64,000 bases of DNA from contig CP013614.1 of assembly GCA_001465115.1 (NCBI GenBank), forward strand, positions 1,612,001 through 1,676,000, given 5' to 3'. The DNA comes from Enterococcus silesiacus (GTDB taxonomy: Bacteria > Bacillota > Bacilli > Lactobacillales > Enterococcaceae). The position numbers were made by a program, and so were the translations under genes. The notes beneath the pieces are model-generated. The model was not told the origin of the DNA, ran no database searches, and saw only the letters and a list, made by a program, of their open reading frames with translations. Shown here piece after piece: positions 26,379 through 33,989 of the stretch (position 1 is the first letter of the stretch; each line of letters starts with the position of its first letter).

Positions 26379-27371
26379 ATGAAAGAGTTTTTGGGTTTTC
26401 AGGTAAAAAAAGTGGACGACTTGCTTACTACGTCCATAGAGAAACTAACCCTTGCGGACTTGTCTGAAGGAGATGTCCTAATTGAAATTGCCTATTCTTC
26501 AGTAAACTACAAAGATTCATTAGCTGCAAAACAAAATGGCGGTGTTATTCGTGACTATCCTATGATTCCCGGTATCGATCTAAGCGGAACTGTGGTCACG
26601 AGTAAGGATCAGCATTTTAAAGAAGGTCAGAACGTTTTGGTGACCGGGTATGGATTAGGTGTCACTCATACAGGAGGCTTTGCTGAATTCGCTCGTGTGC
26701 CAGGAGCTTGGCTCGTTCCTTTACCTGATAATTTAAGCTTGAGAGAAGCGATGATTTTTGGTACCGCTGGTTTCACTGCTGCCTTAGCTGTTCAAGCACT
26801 TGAAAATCACGGCTTAGCTCTAAATAAAGAGGCTGCCATTTTGATTACAGGAGCTTCTGGTGGCGTTGGAAGTTTAGCGATTGCCATGTTGAATCAACTA
26901 GGATATAAAAATATTACAGCCTTAAGCCGTAAAAAATCAGCGATTGATTCATTGAAAAAAATTGGAGCAACGAATGTCCTTTTATTAGATGAGTTTCTTC
27001 CTGAAAAAATCAAACCTTTAGCTAAACAAACGACAGATTTTGCTATCGATACAGTTGGCGGAGACGTTACTTGTGCACTATTATCACAATTAAGTTATGG
27101 CGGCAGCATTGCAATTTGCGGAAATGCGGCTGGAATTAAACTAGACACCACGGTACTGCCTTTTATTTTAAGAGGAATAAACCTCTTAGGAATTGATTCA
27201 GTTAATGTCCCAATGACACAACGCATCGCTACTTGGCAACGTTTAGCCACTGACTTAAATGTCAGCCAGCACGAGTTGACCCACGAAATTGCCTTAGAAG
27301 CTCTACCAAATACCTTAGAGCAATTGCAAGCTGGTACGCATATTGGCCGCACCATTGTTAAAATGAAGTAA
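26379..27371 (+). CDS. YhdH/YhfP-family zinc-free quinone oxidoreductase (acrylyl-CoA reductase-like)
   Basis: 330 residues of the medium-chain dehydrogenase fold. It begins FLGFQVKKVDDLLTTSIEKL, has SSVNYKDSLAAKQNGGVIRDYPMIPGIDLSGTV and the NADPH-binding ITGASGGVGSLAIAML. The zinc-binding Cys/His ligands of alcohol dehydrogenases are absent. AAAAGGAG lies before the ATG. It is 15 bases upstream of coaB and co-transcribed with the pantothenate genes, although no functional link is known to me. Probable NADPH-dependent reduction of an enoyl or quinone substrate. Confidence 0.85.
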   Translation: MKEFLGFQVKKVDDLLTTSIEKLTLADLSEGDVLIEIAYSSVNYKDSLAAKQNGGVIRDYPMIPGIDLSGTVVTSKDQHFKEGQNVLVTGYGLGVTHTGGFAEFARVPGAWLVPLPDNLSLREAMIFGTAGFTAALAVQALENHGLALNKEAAILITGASGGVGSLAIAMLNQLGYKNITALSRKKSAIDSLKKIGATNVLLLDEFLPEKIKPLAKQTTDFAIDTVGGDVTCALLSQLSYGGSIAICGNAAGIKLDTTVLPFILRGINLLGIDSVNVPMTQRIATWQRLATDLNVSQHELTHEIALEALPNTLEQLQAGTHIGRTIVKMK

Positions 27372-27386
27372 AGGAGCAACTTATAA

Positions 27387-28157
27387 ATGAATATCTTAAT
27401 CACAGCTGGGGGAACTTCCGAAAAAATCGATAACGTGCGTTCCATCACCAACCATTCTACTGGTCGTTTAGGCAAAGCGATTGCTGAAACATTCCTAGCA
27501 CAAGGGCATCAAGTGACGTACCTAACTACGCCACAAGCAGTTCATCCGGCGATGGAATCAAATTTAACACTCATTGAAATCGAAACGACAAAAGAGTTGG
27601 AATCAGCTTTACTTACTCAGTTTAAGCAACAAACCTTCGATGGCATCATTCACAGCATGGCTGTCAGTGATTTTACAACAGAAACTACTTTATCTGAAGA
27701 TATTTTTATTGAAAAACTTGCTGATAAATTAGCAACAGAAAGCGATTTATCTGATTTAACCAATTTAACTGAAGCTCTTTACCGTAGCTTAGATGAAATT
27801 GGCCAAACAATCCAGCAAGCGAAAAAAATACCTTCTGGAACAGATCGCCTCTTGCTTTTTCTGAAGAAAAACCCTAAAATAATTGCAATGCTTCGAGAAC
27901 AACAGCCACAAGCTGTGCTTGTTGGCTTTAAGCTTTTAGTTGGTGTTTCTACAGAAGAATTAATTCGTGTTGGCCGCTCGATCCTAGCGAAAAATGATTG
28001 TGATTTTATTTTAGCAAACGACCTTGAAGATATACATGGTGACCAGCATAAAGGAATTCTGCTTGATGCAAAAGGACAAACTGAAACTGCTCAGACTAAA
28101 AACGAAATCGCTCAACTCATCGTCAATAAGGTTGAAGAAAAATGGAGGAACCAATGA
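27387..28157 (+). CDS. coaB: Phosphopantothenate-cysteine ligase, stand-alone CoaB
   Basis: 256 residues. The start MNILITAGGTSEKIDNVRSITNHSTGRLG is the nucleotide-binding signature of CoaB, and VGFKLLVG and CDFILANDL are later conserved stretches. It couples cysteine to 4'-phosphopantothenate. In most bacteria CoaB is fused to CoaC; separate coaB and coaC genes are typical of streptococci and enterococci. Its TGA overlaps the coaC start. Confidence 0.93.
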   Translation: MNILITAGGTSEKIDNVRSITNHSTGRLGKAIAETFLAQGHQVTYLTTPQAVHPAMESNLTLIEIETTKELESALLTQFKQQTFDGIIHSMAVSDFTTETTLSEDIFIEKLADKLATESDLSDLTNLTEALYRSLDEIGQTIQQAKKIPSGTDRLLLFLKKNPKIIAMLREQQPQAVLVGFKLLVGVSTEELIRVGRSILAKNDCDFILANDLEDIHGDQHKGILLDAKGQTETAQTKNEIAQLIVNKVEEKWRNQ

Positions 28158-28699
28158 TGAAAACAATATTGTTAGGTATTTCCGGCAGTATATCAGCTTA
28201 TAAAGCAGCTGATATCACAAGTCAATTGACAAAGCTAGGTTATAATGTTGACGTCATCATGACGACGAACAGCACTAAATTTATCACACCTCTGACATTG
28301 CAGTCTTTATCAAAAAATCCAGTGCATACAAATGTTATGGAGGAAATCGCCCCAGATAAAATCAATCATATCGAATTAGCGAAAAAGGCTGACCTTTTCC
28401 TAGTTGCACCAGCTTCTGCCAATATCTTGGCCAAACTAGCTAATGGCATCGCAGATGATATGCTTTCGACTGTTGCATTAGCATTAAAAGAAGACGTACC
28501 AAAATTCGTCGCACCGGCGATGAATACCTATATGTATCAAAATCCGATCACTCAGCGAAATTTGGCAACATTAAAAGAAGTTGGGTATCAGGAAATTGAA
28601 CCGCGCGAGGCACTGCTCGCTTGTGGTGATTTTGGTCGAGGCGCTCTTGCTAACGTCGAGGAGATCGTTGCCAAAGTTAATGAAATTTTTGCGAAATAA
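28154..28699 (+). CDS. coaC: Phosphopantothenoylcysteine decarboxylase, stand-alone CoaC
   Basis: About 181 residues. I place the start at 28154 (ATGA overlap with coaB, GGAGG five bases before); the next codon is also ATG and equally possible. The product has KTILLGISGSISAYKAADITSQL, the flavin-binding PASANILAKLANGIADDM and the substrate motif APAMNTYMY. It decarboxylates phosphopantothenoylcysteine to phosphopantetheine with FMN. Follows coaB in the CoA pathway. Confidence 0.93.
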   Translation: MMKTILLGISGSISAYKAADITSQLTKLGYNVDVIMTTNSTKFITPLTLQSLSKNPVHTNVMEEIAPDKINHIELAKKADLFLVAPASANILAKLANGIADDMLSTVALALKEDVPKFVAPAMNTYMYQNPITQRNLATLKEVGYQEIEPREALLACGDFGRGALANVEEIVAKVNEIFAK

Positions 28700-28716
28700 T
28701 TTTTGAGGAGTCATTT

Positions 28717-29361
28717 ATGAAAAATACAAAAACATTCACATTAACGGCTATGTTCTTAGCAATCCTGATTTTATTATCTGCTGTTCCATTTTTAGGCTTT
28801 ATTCCAATCGGACCGATCAATGCCACAACGATGCATATTCCTGTAATCATTGCTTCGATTGTCTTAGGTCCTAGAATCGGTGCTTTTTTAGGCGGTGTCT
28901 TTGGGATTATCAGTATGATCCGCAGCACGATTGTTTTATCTCCGCTATCCTTCGTTTTCTCACCTTTTATTCCAGTGATTGGAACAGATCAAGGTAGCTG
29001 GAAAGCAATCATTGTTGCGTTAGTTCCAAGAGTTTTGATCGGCATCGTACCCTATTTTGTCTTCATGGGTCTTAAAAAACTAACGAAAAATAAACCGACA
29101 TCACAAACAATCAGTTTGTTTATTGCAGGTTTTCTGGGTTCAGCTACGAATACGATTTTAGTAATGAATCTGATTTATTTTCTATTTAAGGATTCTTATG
29201 CACAAAGTATCGGTGCCAATGGCGCAGCAGTTTACACTGCGATTCTGACTGTTATCTTTACTAGTGGGATTGTTGAAGCAATCGTCGCAGCACTTGCCAC
29301 CGTCGGGGTGACTGCTGTCTTACTGCGTTTAGTGAAGAATAATGCTACACAAAAACTATAA
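28717..29361 (+). CDS. panT: ECF transporter S component, probable pantothenate transporter PanT
   Basis: 214 residues with about six membrane segments. FTLTAMFLAILILLSAVPFLGFIPIGPINATTMHIPVIIASIVLGPRIGAFLG (core motif TMHIPVI) is typical of PanT-like S components. It has no ATPase of its own and would use the shared EcfAAT module. Position 17 bases after coaC, in one operon with two CoA synthesis genes, supports pantothenate as the vitamin taken up. AGGAG precedes the ATG. Confidence 0.85.
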   Translation: MKNTKTFTLTAMFLAILILLSAVPFLGFIPIGPINATTMHIPVIIASIVLGPRIGAFLGGVFGIISMIRSTIVLSPLSFVFSPFIPVIGTDQGSWKAIIVALVPRVLIGIVPYFVFMGLKKLTKNKPTSQTISLFIAGFLGSATNTILVMNLIYFLFKDSYAQSIGANGAAVYTAILTVIFTSGIVEAIVAALATVGVTAVLLRLVKNNATQKL

Positions 29362-29363
29362 AA

Positions 29364-29558
29364 AGATTGAGGCGTGACTGGGACATAACTCTACGAGTTA
29401 CAACCCAATCACTTGGAATCGGAATAAACGGTGGAAACAGAAGCAACCCCTTCGGAAATAAGCTGGAATTCACAAAAATTTGAAGAACAATTTTCGTGAA
29501 TTCCAGCTTATTTCTCGGGGCTAAACACTTCTGTCCCATCCTCAGCCTCAATCTTTTT
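29364..29558. repeat. Long compound palindrome between panT and the Fem gene
   Basis: An outer stem (AAGATTGAGGC against GCCTCAATCTT) encloses a GGGACA/TGTCCC pair and an inner, nearly perfect stem of more than 20 pairs starting AATAAGCTGGAATTCAC at about 29457. An AACTC/GAGTT palindrome is nested at its left side. T-runs follow the outer stem, so it can act as a bidirectional terminator, but it is far larger than a terminator needs to be. Confidence 0.75.
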
Positions 29559-30763
29559 TATTTTTTCTGTTTTTTCAATTTATAGGCATACTCACTTGCT
29601 TTAAAAAGTAAGCCATTGACTGGTAAATCAAATTCACCAATAAATTCATTCACAGTTGGATTGAAGTTAGATTTGAACTTGATCAAGCCATCACTCAAAC
29701 TACCCTCTAATCCTCCCATATTACAAGACGTACAACCACGCTCAAAACATTCGTTGATTGCATCAAACCAAGTTGGATAAGCTGGCATATAGCGTTTATA
29801 ACGGTCGTCCATCCCAGCATAAAGAATTTCACTAGTCGAACCAAAAGTAATCGCCAAGGCTCCTGCAACAACAGCAATATCACCAGAATGTATAATATTT
29901 TCTTCAAGCTCTGTCATTTCACGGGTTAGAGAAAAATCGAGTTCTTCAAGATTATGACGTTTTTTCACTTGATTTTCTTTTAAATTTGCTAAATCTTCTT
30001 TATTTTTGTCAAAACGCTGTTTAGTTTCTTCAAAACGATCTTTCAAATTCACTTCTGCTAACATAATAAAAGAATTTTCAGGATAGATCGTTAATAACTT
30101 TTCAAAATAATCGCTATTTCTAAGCGAGATGTTTTGTCGTTCTGTGGTTAATTCGATGACTTTAGCAAAATCAGCCACTAACTCAGTATGCCCCATTTTA
30201 ACAGTGACACCCTTTTTCTGCGCTTGCTTCATCATTTTTTTCGTACTTTTTGATAATTGCTCTTCACTGAAATCTTCTTTGTAAATATTTGCTTGAAACC
30301 GCGGCTGGATCGTTGCATCCATCGCCATCGTCAAGCCTTGATGTTTCGCTCCACTTGCGATGATATTGTCGATGATCGATTGAGCTGTTGGATCGATTAC
30401 TTGTTCTTGTCCTAAATGAAAATCTTTATAATGAACCGTTGGGTCCATTTTGACAAACAATGCGCGCTTTGTCTTACCAAATTGCTTTAACTCTTTTAAA
30501 AAGAACGCCACAAGTTCTGAATTTGTATAATCCATGATCGGACCACGCGGTGTATACAGCATTGAAAATTTCATTGGTAATGGTCTGATCAAAACCAAAC
30601 TAGAAGCAACCAACGTACCATTTTCATAAACACCAACAATTTCTGAGCCCCAATTATCCTTTACTTTAGCCCAGGCTGATGACTGCAACAAATTACATAA
30701 GGGATGATTTTCCACAAATTTATCGTGTTCTTTGGCATCGACGCCAATTTTAAATTCAAACAT
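29558..30763 (-). CDS. Fem-family aminoacyltransferase (FemX/MurM/BppA-like)
   Basis: 401 residues. N-terminal half begins HDKFVENHPLCNLLQSSAWAKVKDNWG and has LYTPRGPIMDYTN; the C-terminal half has a GNAT-like fold ending GGLEGSLSDGLIKFKSNFNP. A charged helical arm lies at about 240-285 (KNKEDLANLKENQVKKRHNLEELD), as in FemX/FemA. These cytoplasmic enzymes add the cross-bridge amino acid to lipid II from aminoacyl-tRNA. Enterococci use L-Ala-L-Ala or Asx bridges depending on species; which applies here cannot be told from sequence by eye. Confidence 0.88.
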   Translation of the reverse strand: MFEFKIGVDAKEHDKFVENHPLCNLLQSSAWAKVKDNWGSEIVGVYENGTLVASSLVLIRPLPMKFSMLYTPRGPIMDYTNSELVAFFLKELKQFGKTKRALFVKMDPTVHYKDFHLGQEQVIDPTAQSIIDNIIASGAKHQGLTMAMDATIQPRFQANIYKEDFSEEQLSKSTKKMMKQAQKKGVTVKMGHTELVADFAKVIELTTERQNISLRNSDYFEKLLTIYPENSFIMLAEVNLKDRFEETKQRFDKNKEDLANLKENQVKKRHNLEELDFSLTREMTELEENIIHSGDIAVVAGALAITFGSTSEILYAGMDDRYKRYMPAYPTWFDAINECFERGCTSCNMGGLEGSLSDGLIKFKSNFNPTVNEFIGEFDLPVNGLLFKASEYAYKLKKQKK

Positions 30764-30861
30764 TATAAAAAAACTCCTCTACATTTTAGCTTCTGTATTA
30801 CCATATCATAATTTATCGAAGAGGGACAGTAAAGTTTTTCATGAAAATGGTGAGAAAACTT

Positions 30862-30905
30862 TAAGAGACTGAACCAAAACAAATATAGTCTTGATTCAGC
30901 CTCCT
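30862..30905 (-). terminator. Terminator of queT
   Basis: Minus strand AGGCTGAATCAA pairs with TTGGTTCAGTCT; a short T-rich tail follows. It lies just after the queT stop at 30938. Confidence 0.7.
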
Positions 30906-30937
30906 CTATTGATAGTTTGATTGAACTTATTTAATGA

Positions 30938-31444
30938 TCAAAGTCGTTTTTCAAAATGAACAGATTTATTGATCCAGTACATCACGGGTGCAGCCACTGC
31001 CATTGTCGCAAACTCACTAAGCGCTAATGTTGCGTAATTTCCCCAAAAAGCTGCTCCGCCATTGGGTGCCAACATATAAGCAATGATGCACATCGTTGCA
31101 GTGAAAAACACTGTATTCAAGGCTAAACGAGCGATAACATTTGGGACTTTTTTCTGTAGTAAGGCTGTTAATCCTAACGAAATAAACGATTGTAGTCCGC
31201 CATATAGTGCATCGATAGCACCAAAGCCAAAGAAAAAGTTATAGACAATTACTCCTCCTAAAACGCCCCACATCAATTTCCGATTAAAGACAACTAAATG
31301 ATTCAAACTTTCGGAAATTCTAAATTGAATCGGTCCTGACGAAACGGGTGCTACTAAAATCGTTAAGCCAAGATATAACGCCATCACAATCCCATTCATG
31401 GTGATTGCTTTTACTTTACTGTTCGTTGTAACAGTATTTTGCAT
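30938..31444 (-). CDS. queT: Queuosine-precursor ECF transporter S component QueT
   Basis: 168 residues, about five membrane segments. FRISESLNHLVVFNRKLMWGVLGGVIVYNFFFGFGAIDALYGGLQ (core RISESLNHL and GAIDALYGG) is the QueT signature. It would bind preQ1 or preQ0 and dock on the common EcfAAT module. The preQ1-I riboswitch directly before the start codon supports the assignment strongly. Monocistronic, with its own terminator. Confidence 0.93.
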   Translation of the reverse strand: MQNTVTTNSKVKAITMNGIVMALYLGLTILVAPVSSGPIQFRISESLNHLVVFNRKLMWGVLGGVIVYNFFFGFGAIDALYGGLQSFISLGLTALLQKKVPNVIARLALNTVFFTATMCIIAYMLAPNGGAAFWGNYATLALSEFATMAVAAPVMYWINKSVHFEKRL

Positions 31445-31460
31445 AGTTTCCCCTTCTTTC

Positions 31461-31500
31461 TCCGAGTTTTTTTACAAGGGATGGTTGATGAACCTTGTTA
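31461..31500 (-). promoter_or_regulatory. PreQ1 class I riboswitch
   Basis: On the minus strand ACAAGG pairs with CCTTGT around the loop TTCATCAACCATC, followed by AAAAAAACT and then CGGAG. This matches the compact preQ1-I aptamer, a stem-loop with an A-rich tail that folds back into a pseudoknot. The ribosome site (AGAAGGGG, about 31450-31457) follows closely, so control is probably at translation initiation of queT. Confidence 0.87.
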
Positions 31501-31645
31501 AGGAATTAAATCCTCAAAAAATGATACGTAGGCATTATATCTCATAATCAATGATTTAACAATATCGTCCTTATAAAAAATCAGTCTTTATTTTCATTTT
31601 TTCCCTCTTTTTCAAGCTTCTCTCATTCTTAATTTTTCCTATCTC

Positions 31646-31654
31646 TGTTATAAT
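31646..31654 (+). promoter_or_regulatory. Extended -10 promoter of the lipid kinase gene
   Basis: TGTTATAAT is a perfect TG-N-TATAAT extended -10, with 25 bases to the ATG and an AGGAGG ribosome site between them. Confidence 0.65.
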
Positions 31655-31679
31655 AAGACTTTGTACAAGGAGGAAACAA

Positions 31680-32639
31680 ATGAAGAAACATTTTTATCTT
31701 ATCATCAATGAAAATGCCGGCAGCGGCACTGGCCGAAAGGCTGCCGAAAAAATTATCAAGCAGCTGCAAACAGCCACGATTGATTATACGACTTTTTATA
31801 CAGAATACGCCGGTCACGAAACAGAAATCGTACAAAAGCTAGCTCAAAATATTTTGATTCCTTGGTCTTCTGAACTGGAAAACGACTCCTTTCCACTTTT
31901 AGTTGTTTTAGGTGGTGATGGTACTTTACATAGCGTGCTTAACGCCCTGTCGCCATTTGATCCTCTAATTCCGATCGGCTATATTCCTTGTGGCTCTGGC
32001 AATGATTTTGCCCGTGGCTCAGGGATCGCTAGACAGCCGGAAAAAGCCTTTTTCCAATTATTAAAAGCTGAAAGCCCTCAGGAAATTCAAGTGATTACCT
32101 ATACGGAATCTATTCAAGAAGAAACAGGTCTTGCTGTTAATAATGTTGGCATTGGCTTGGATGCAGCCATTGTTAACGCCGCCAATACATCTGCCTCCAA
32201 AAGCGCACTAAATAAATTTAATATGGGGTCCTTGTCTTATATTTTTTCTATTTTAAAGGTATTATTCACCCAAAAGGGCTTTCCGATCTTAGTTGAAGTC
32301 AATGGAAAAACAATTGAATTTGGTCGGACTTTCTTATGCACTGTGACTAAGCATCCTTACTTTGGCGGTGGTGTCCCAATCGCTCCTATTGCTGATCCAC
32401 GCAAACCTGTCCTTGATTTTGTCTTGGTGGAGCGGGTTAATATGTTCAAAATTTTTTGGTTGATCATATTATTGACTCAAAAAAAACAGATGAATTCAAA
32501 ATATTTTCACCATTTCCAGTCTAGTAAATTACGCATTGTTTCAACCGTTCCTCAATATGTTCATGCAGACGGCGAAATTTTAGGAAAAAGAAGTACTGAT
32601 TTTACATTTGGAACTTCTGGTAGATACTTCTGGTTCTAA
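31680..32639 (+). CDS. Diacylglycerol/lipid kinase family protein (DgkB/YegS-like)
   Basis: 319 residues. KKHFYLIINENAGSGTG, LVVLGGDGTLHSVLNAL and CGSGNDFARG are the three nucleotide- and substrate-binding motifs of the DAGK catalytic domain; the C-terminal beta-sandwich ends VPQYVHADGEILGK. It would phosphorylate diacylglycerol or a related lipid at the inner membrane face with ATP, returning lipid made during lipoteichoic acid synthesis to phosphatidate. Monocistronic and convergent with the trans-sulfuration gene. Confidence 0.88.
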   Translation: MKKHFYLIINENAGSGTGRKAAEKIIKQLQTATIDYTTFYTEYAGHETEIVQKLAQNILIPWSSELENDSFPLLVVLGGDGTLHSVLNALSPFDPLIPIGYIPCGSGNDFARGSGIARQPEKAFFQLLKAESPQEIQVITYTESIQEETGLAVNNVGIGLDAAIVNAANTSASKSALNKFNMGSLSYIFSILKVLFTQKGFPILVEVNGKTIEFGRTFLCTVTKHPYFGGGVPIAPIADPRKPVLDFVLVERVNMFKIFWLIILLTQKKQMNSKYFHHFQSSKLRIVSTVPQYVHADGEILGKRSTDFTFGTSGRYFWF

Positions 32640-32644
32640 ATGCA

Positions 32645-32692
32645 AAATAAGAGAGAAGCATGGCTCTAAAAGTCATGCCTCTCTCTTATTTT
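32645..32692. terminator. Bidirectional terminator
   Basis: AATAAGAGAGAAGCATG pairs with CATGCCTCTCTCTTATT with one mismatch and has A- and T-runs on both sides, between converging genes. Confidence 0.92.
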
Positions 32693-33807
32693 TATCCTAC
32701 TGCTTCAAATGCCTGCCTTAAATCGTTGATTAAGTCTTCACTAGATTCAATCCCCGTTGAGATTCGCAATAAATCAGGCGTTAATCCGTAAGACTCTCTT
32801 AATTCTTGTGGGATGTCGGCATGTGTTTGCGTCGTTGGGTAAGTGATCAAGCTCTCTACCCCGCCCAAACTTTCTGCAAAAGTGAAAATCGTTAAATTTC
32901 GCAAAAAATCTTTGATCCATTCTTGATTGCTGATTTTAAAACTCAACATTCCGCCACGCCCTGGATACAGCACTTCTTTGACCTTATCACAGGTGTTCAA
33001 ATATGCTGCAACTTCCTGAGCATTTTTTTCATGCCTTTCCATCCGCAAAGCTAAAGTTTTCATTCCTCTGATTAATAACCAACTATCGAATGGAGACAAT
33101 ACTGCTCCTGTAGTATTCAAACTAAAAGCTAACTGTTCACCCAGTTCTTTTGAGCGTGTAATAACAGCACCTGCCAATAAATCGTTGTGTCCACCTAAAT
33201 ATTTAGTCGCACTATGCACAACAATGTCCGCTCCTAGATCTAGTGGTCGTTGAATCAAGGGTGTATAAAATGTATTATCAACGATTAGCTGTGCGTTTGA
33301 TTGTTTGGTCAAAATTGCAATTTTCTCTATGGAAACTTCACTCATCAATGGATTCGTTGGGGTTTCAACAAAGACAGCCGCAGTATTGGCTGTAATAGCC
33401 TTTTCAAACCCAGCTTCATCATCAACATAAATAAACTGATAGATTCCTTGTTGTTCCAGTTCTTTAAAATAACGATAGCTTCCGCCGTATAAATCTCTAG
33501 AAGCCACGATTTGACTACCTACAGGAAATTGACTGAAGACTAATTGAACTGCACTCATTCCTGAACTAGTCGCTAATCCGACCGCACCATTTTCTAAGAC
33601 TGCCAGAGCTGTTTCAACAACTTCTCTCGTTGGATTTTTAGTTCTAGTATAATCATAGCCCGTCGACTCTCCTAGCGTTGGATGCTCATACGTCGTTGAA
33701 AAATAGATTGGTGTATTGATCGATCCAGTCACTGGATTTTGATGATTACCGATTTGTGCCAAAAATGTATCTGTTTGAATTGCGCCCGACTTTGTTTCTT
33801 TTTTCAT
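32692..33807 (-). CDS. PLP-dependent trans-sulfuration enzyme (cystathionine gamma-synthase/lyase family)
   Basis: 371 residues. TDTFLAQIGNHQNPVTGSINTPIYFSTTYEHP, YDYTRTKNPTRE, LATSSGMSAVQLV, VDNTFYTPLIQRPLDLGADIVVHSATKYLGGHNDLLAG (Schiff-base Lys in SATKYLGGH) and the C-terminal LLRISTGIE are all typical of the Cys/Met metabolism PLP family. MetB, MetC and MccB activities cannot be separated by eye. It stands alone; no S-box, T-box or other methionine riboswitch is visible upstream (33808-33989). Confidence 0.88.
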   Translation of the reverse strand: MKKETKSGAIQTDTFLAQIGNHQNPVTGSINTPIYFSTTYEHPTLGESTGYDYTRTKNPTREVVETALAVLENGAVGLATSSGMSAVQLVFSQFPVGSQIVASRDLYGGSYRYFKELEQQGIYQFIYVDDEAGFEKAITANTAAVFVETPTNPLMSEVSIEKIAILTKQSNAQLIVDNTFYTPLIQRPLDLGADIVVHSATKYLGGHNDLLAGAVITRSKELGEQLAFSLNTTGAVLSPFDSWLLIRGMKTLALRMERHEKNAQEVAAYLNTCDKVKEVLYPGRGGMLSFKISNQEWIKDFLRNLTIFTFAESLGGVESLITYPTTQTHADIPQELRESYGLTPDLLRISTGIESSEDLINDLRQAFEAVG

Positions 33808-33989
33808 TACCTTCCCTCATTTCTACCAAAATAGTCCACCTTCATTTGTACTACAACACCATTACGTGTTTTTTCAATTATATACATCGACTGATTCTTA
33901 AAGCAAGTAATAGTTCTGTAGGTGTCATAAAAGGTTTAAAACTTGAGAATAAGGTTGCGCAAAATCATTTAAGTGCAACTCGCTCTTTA

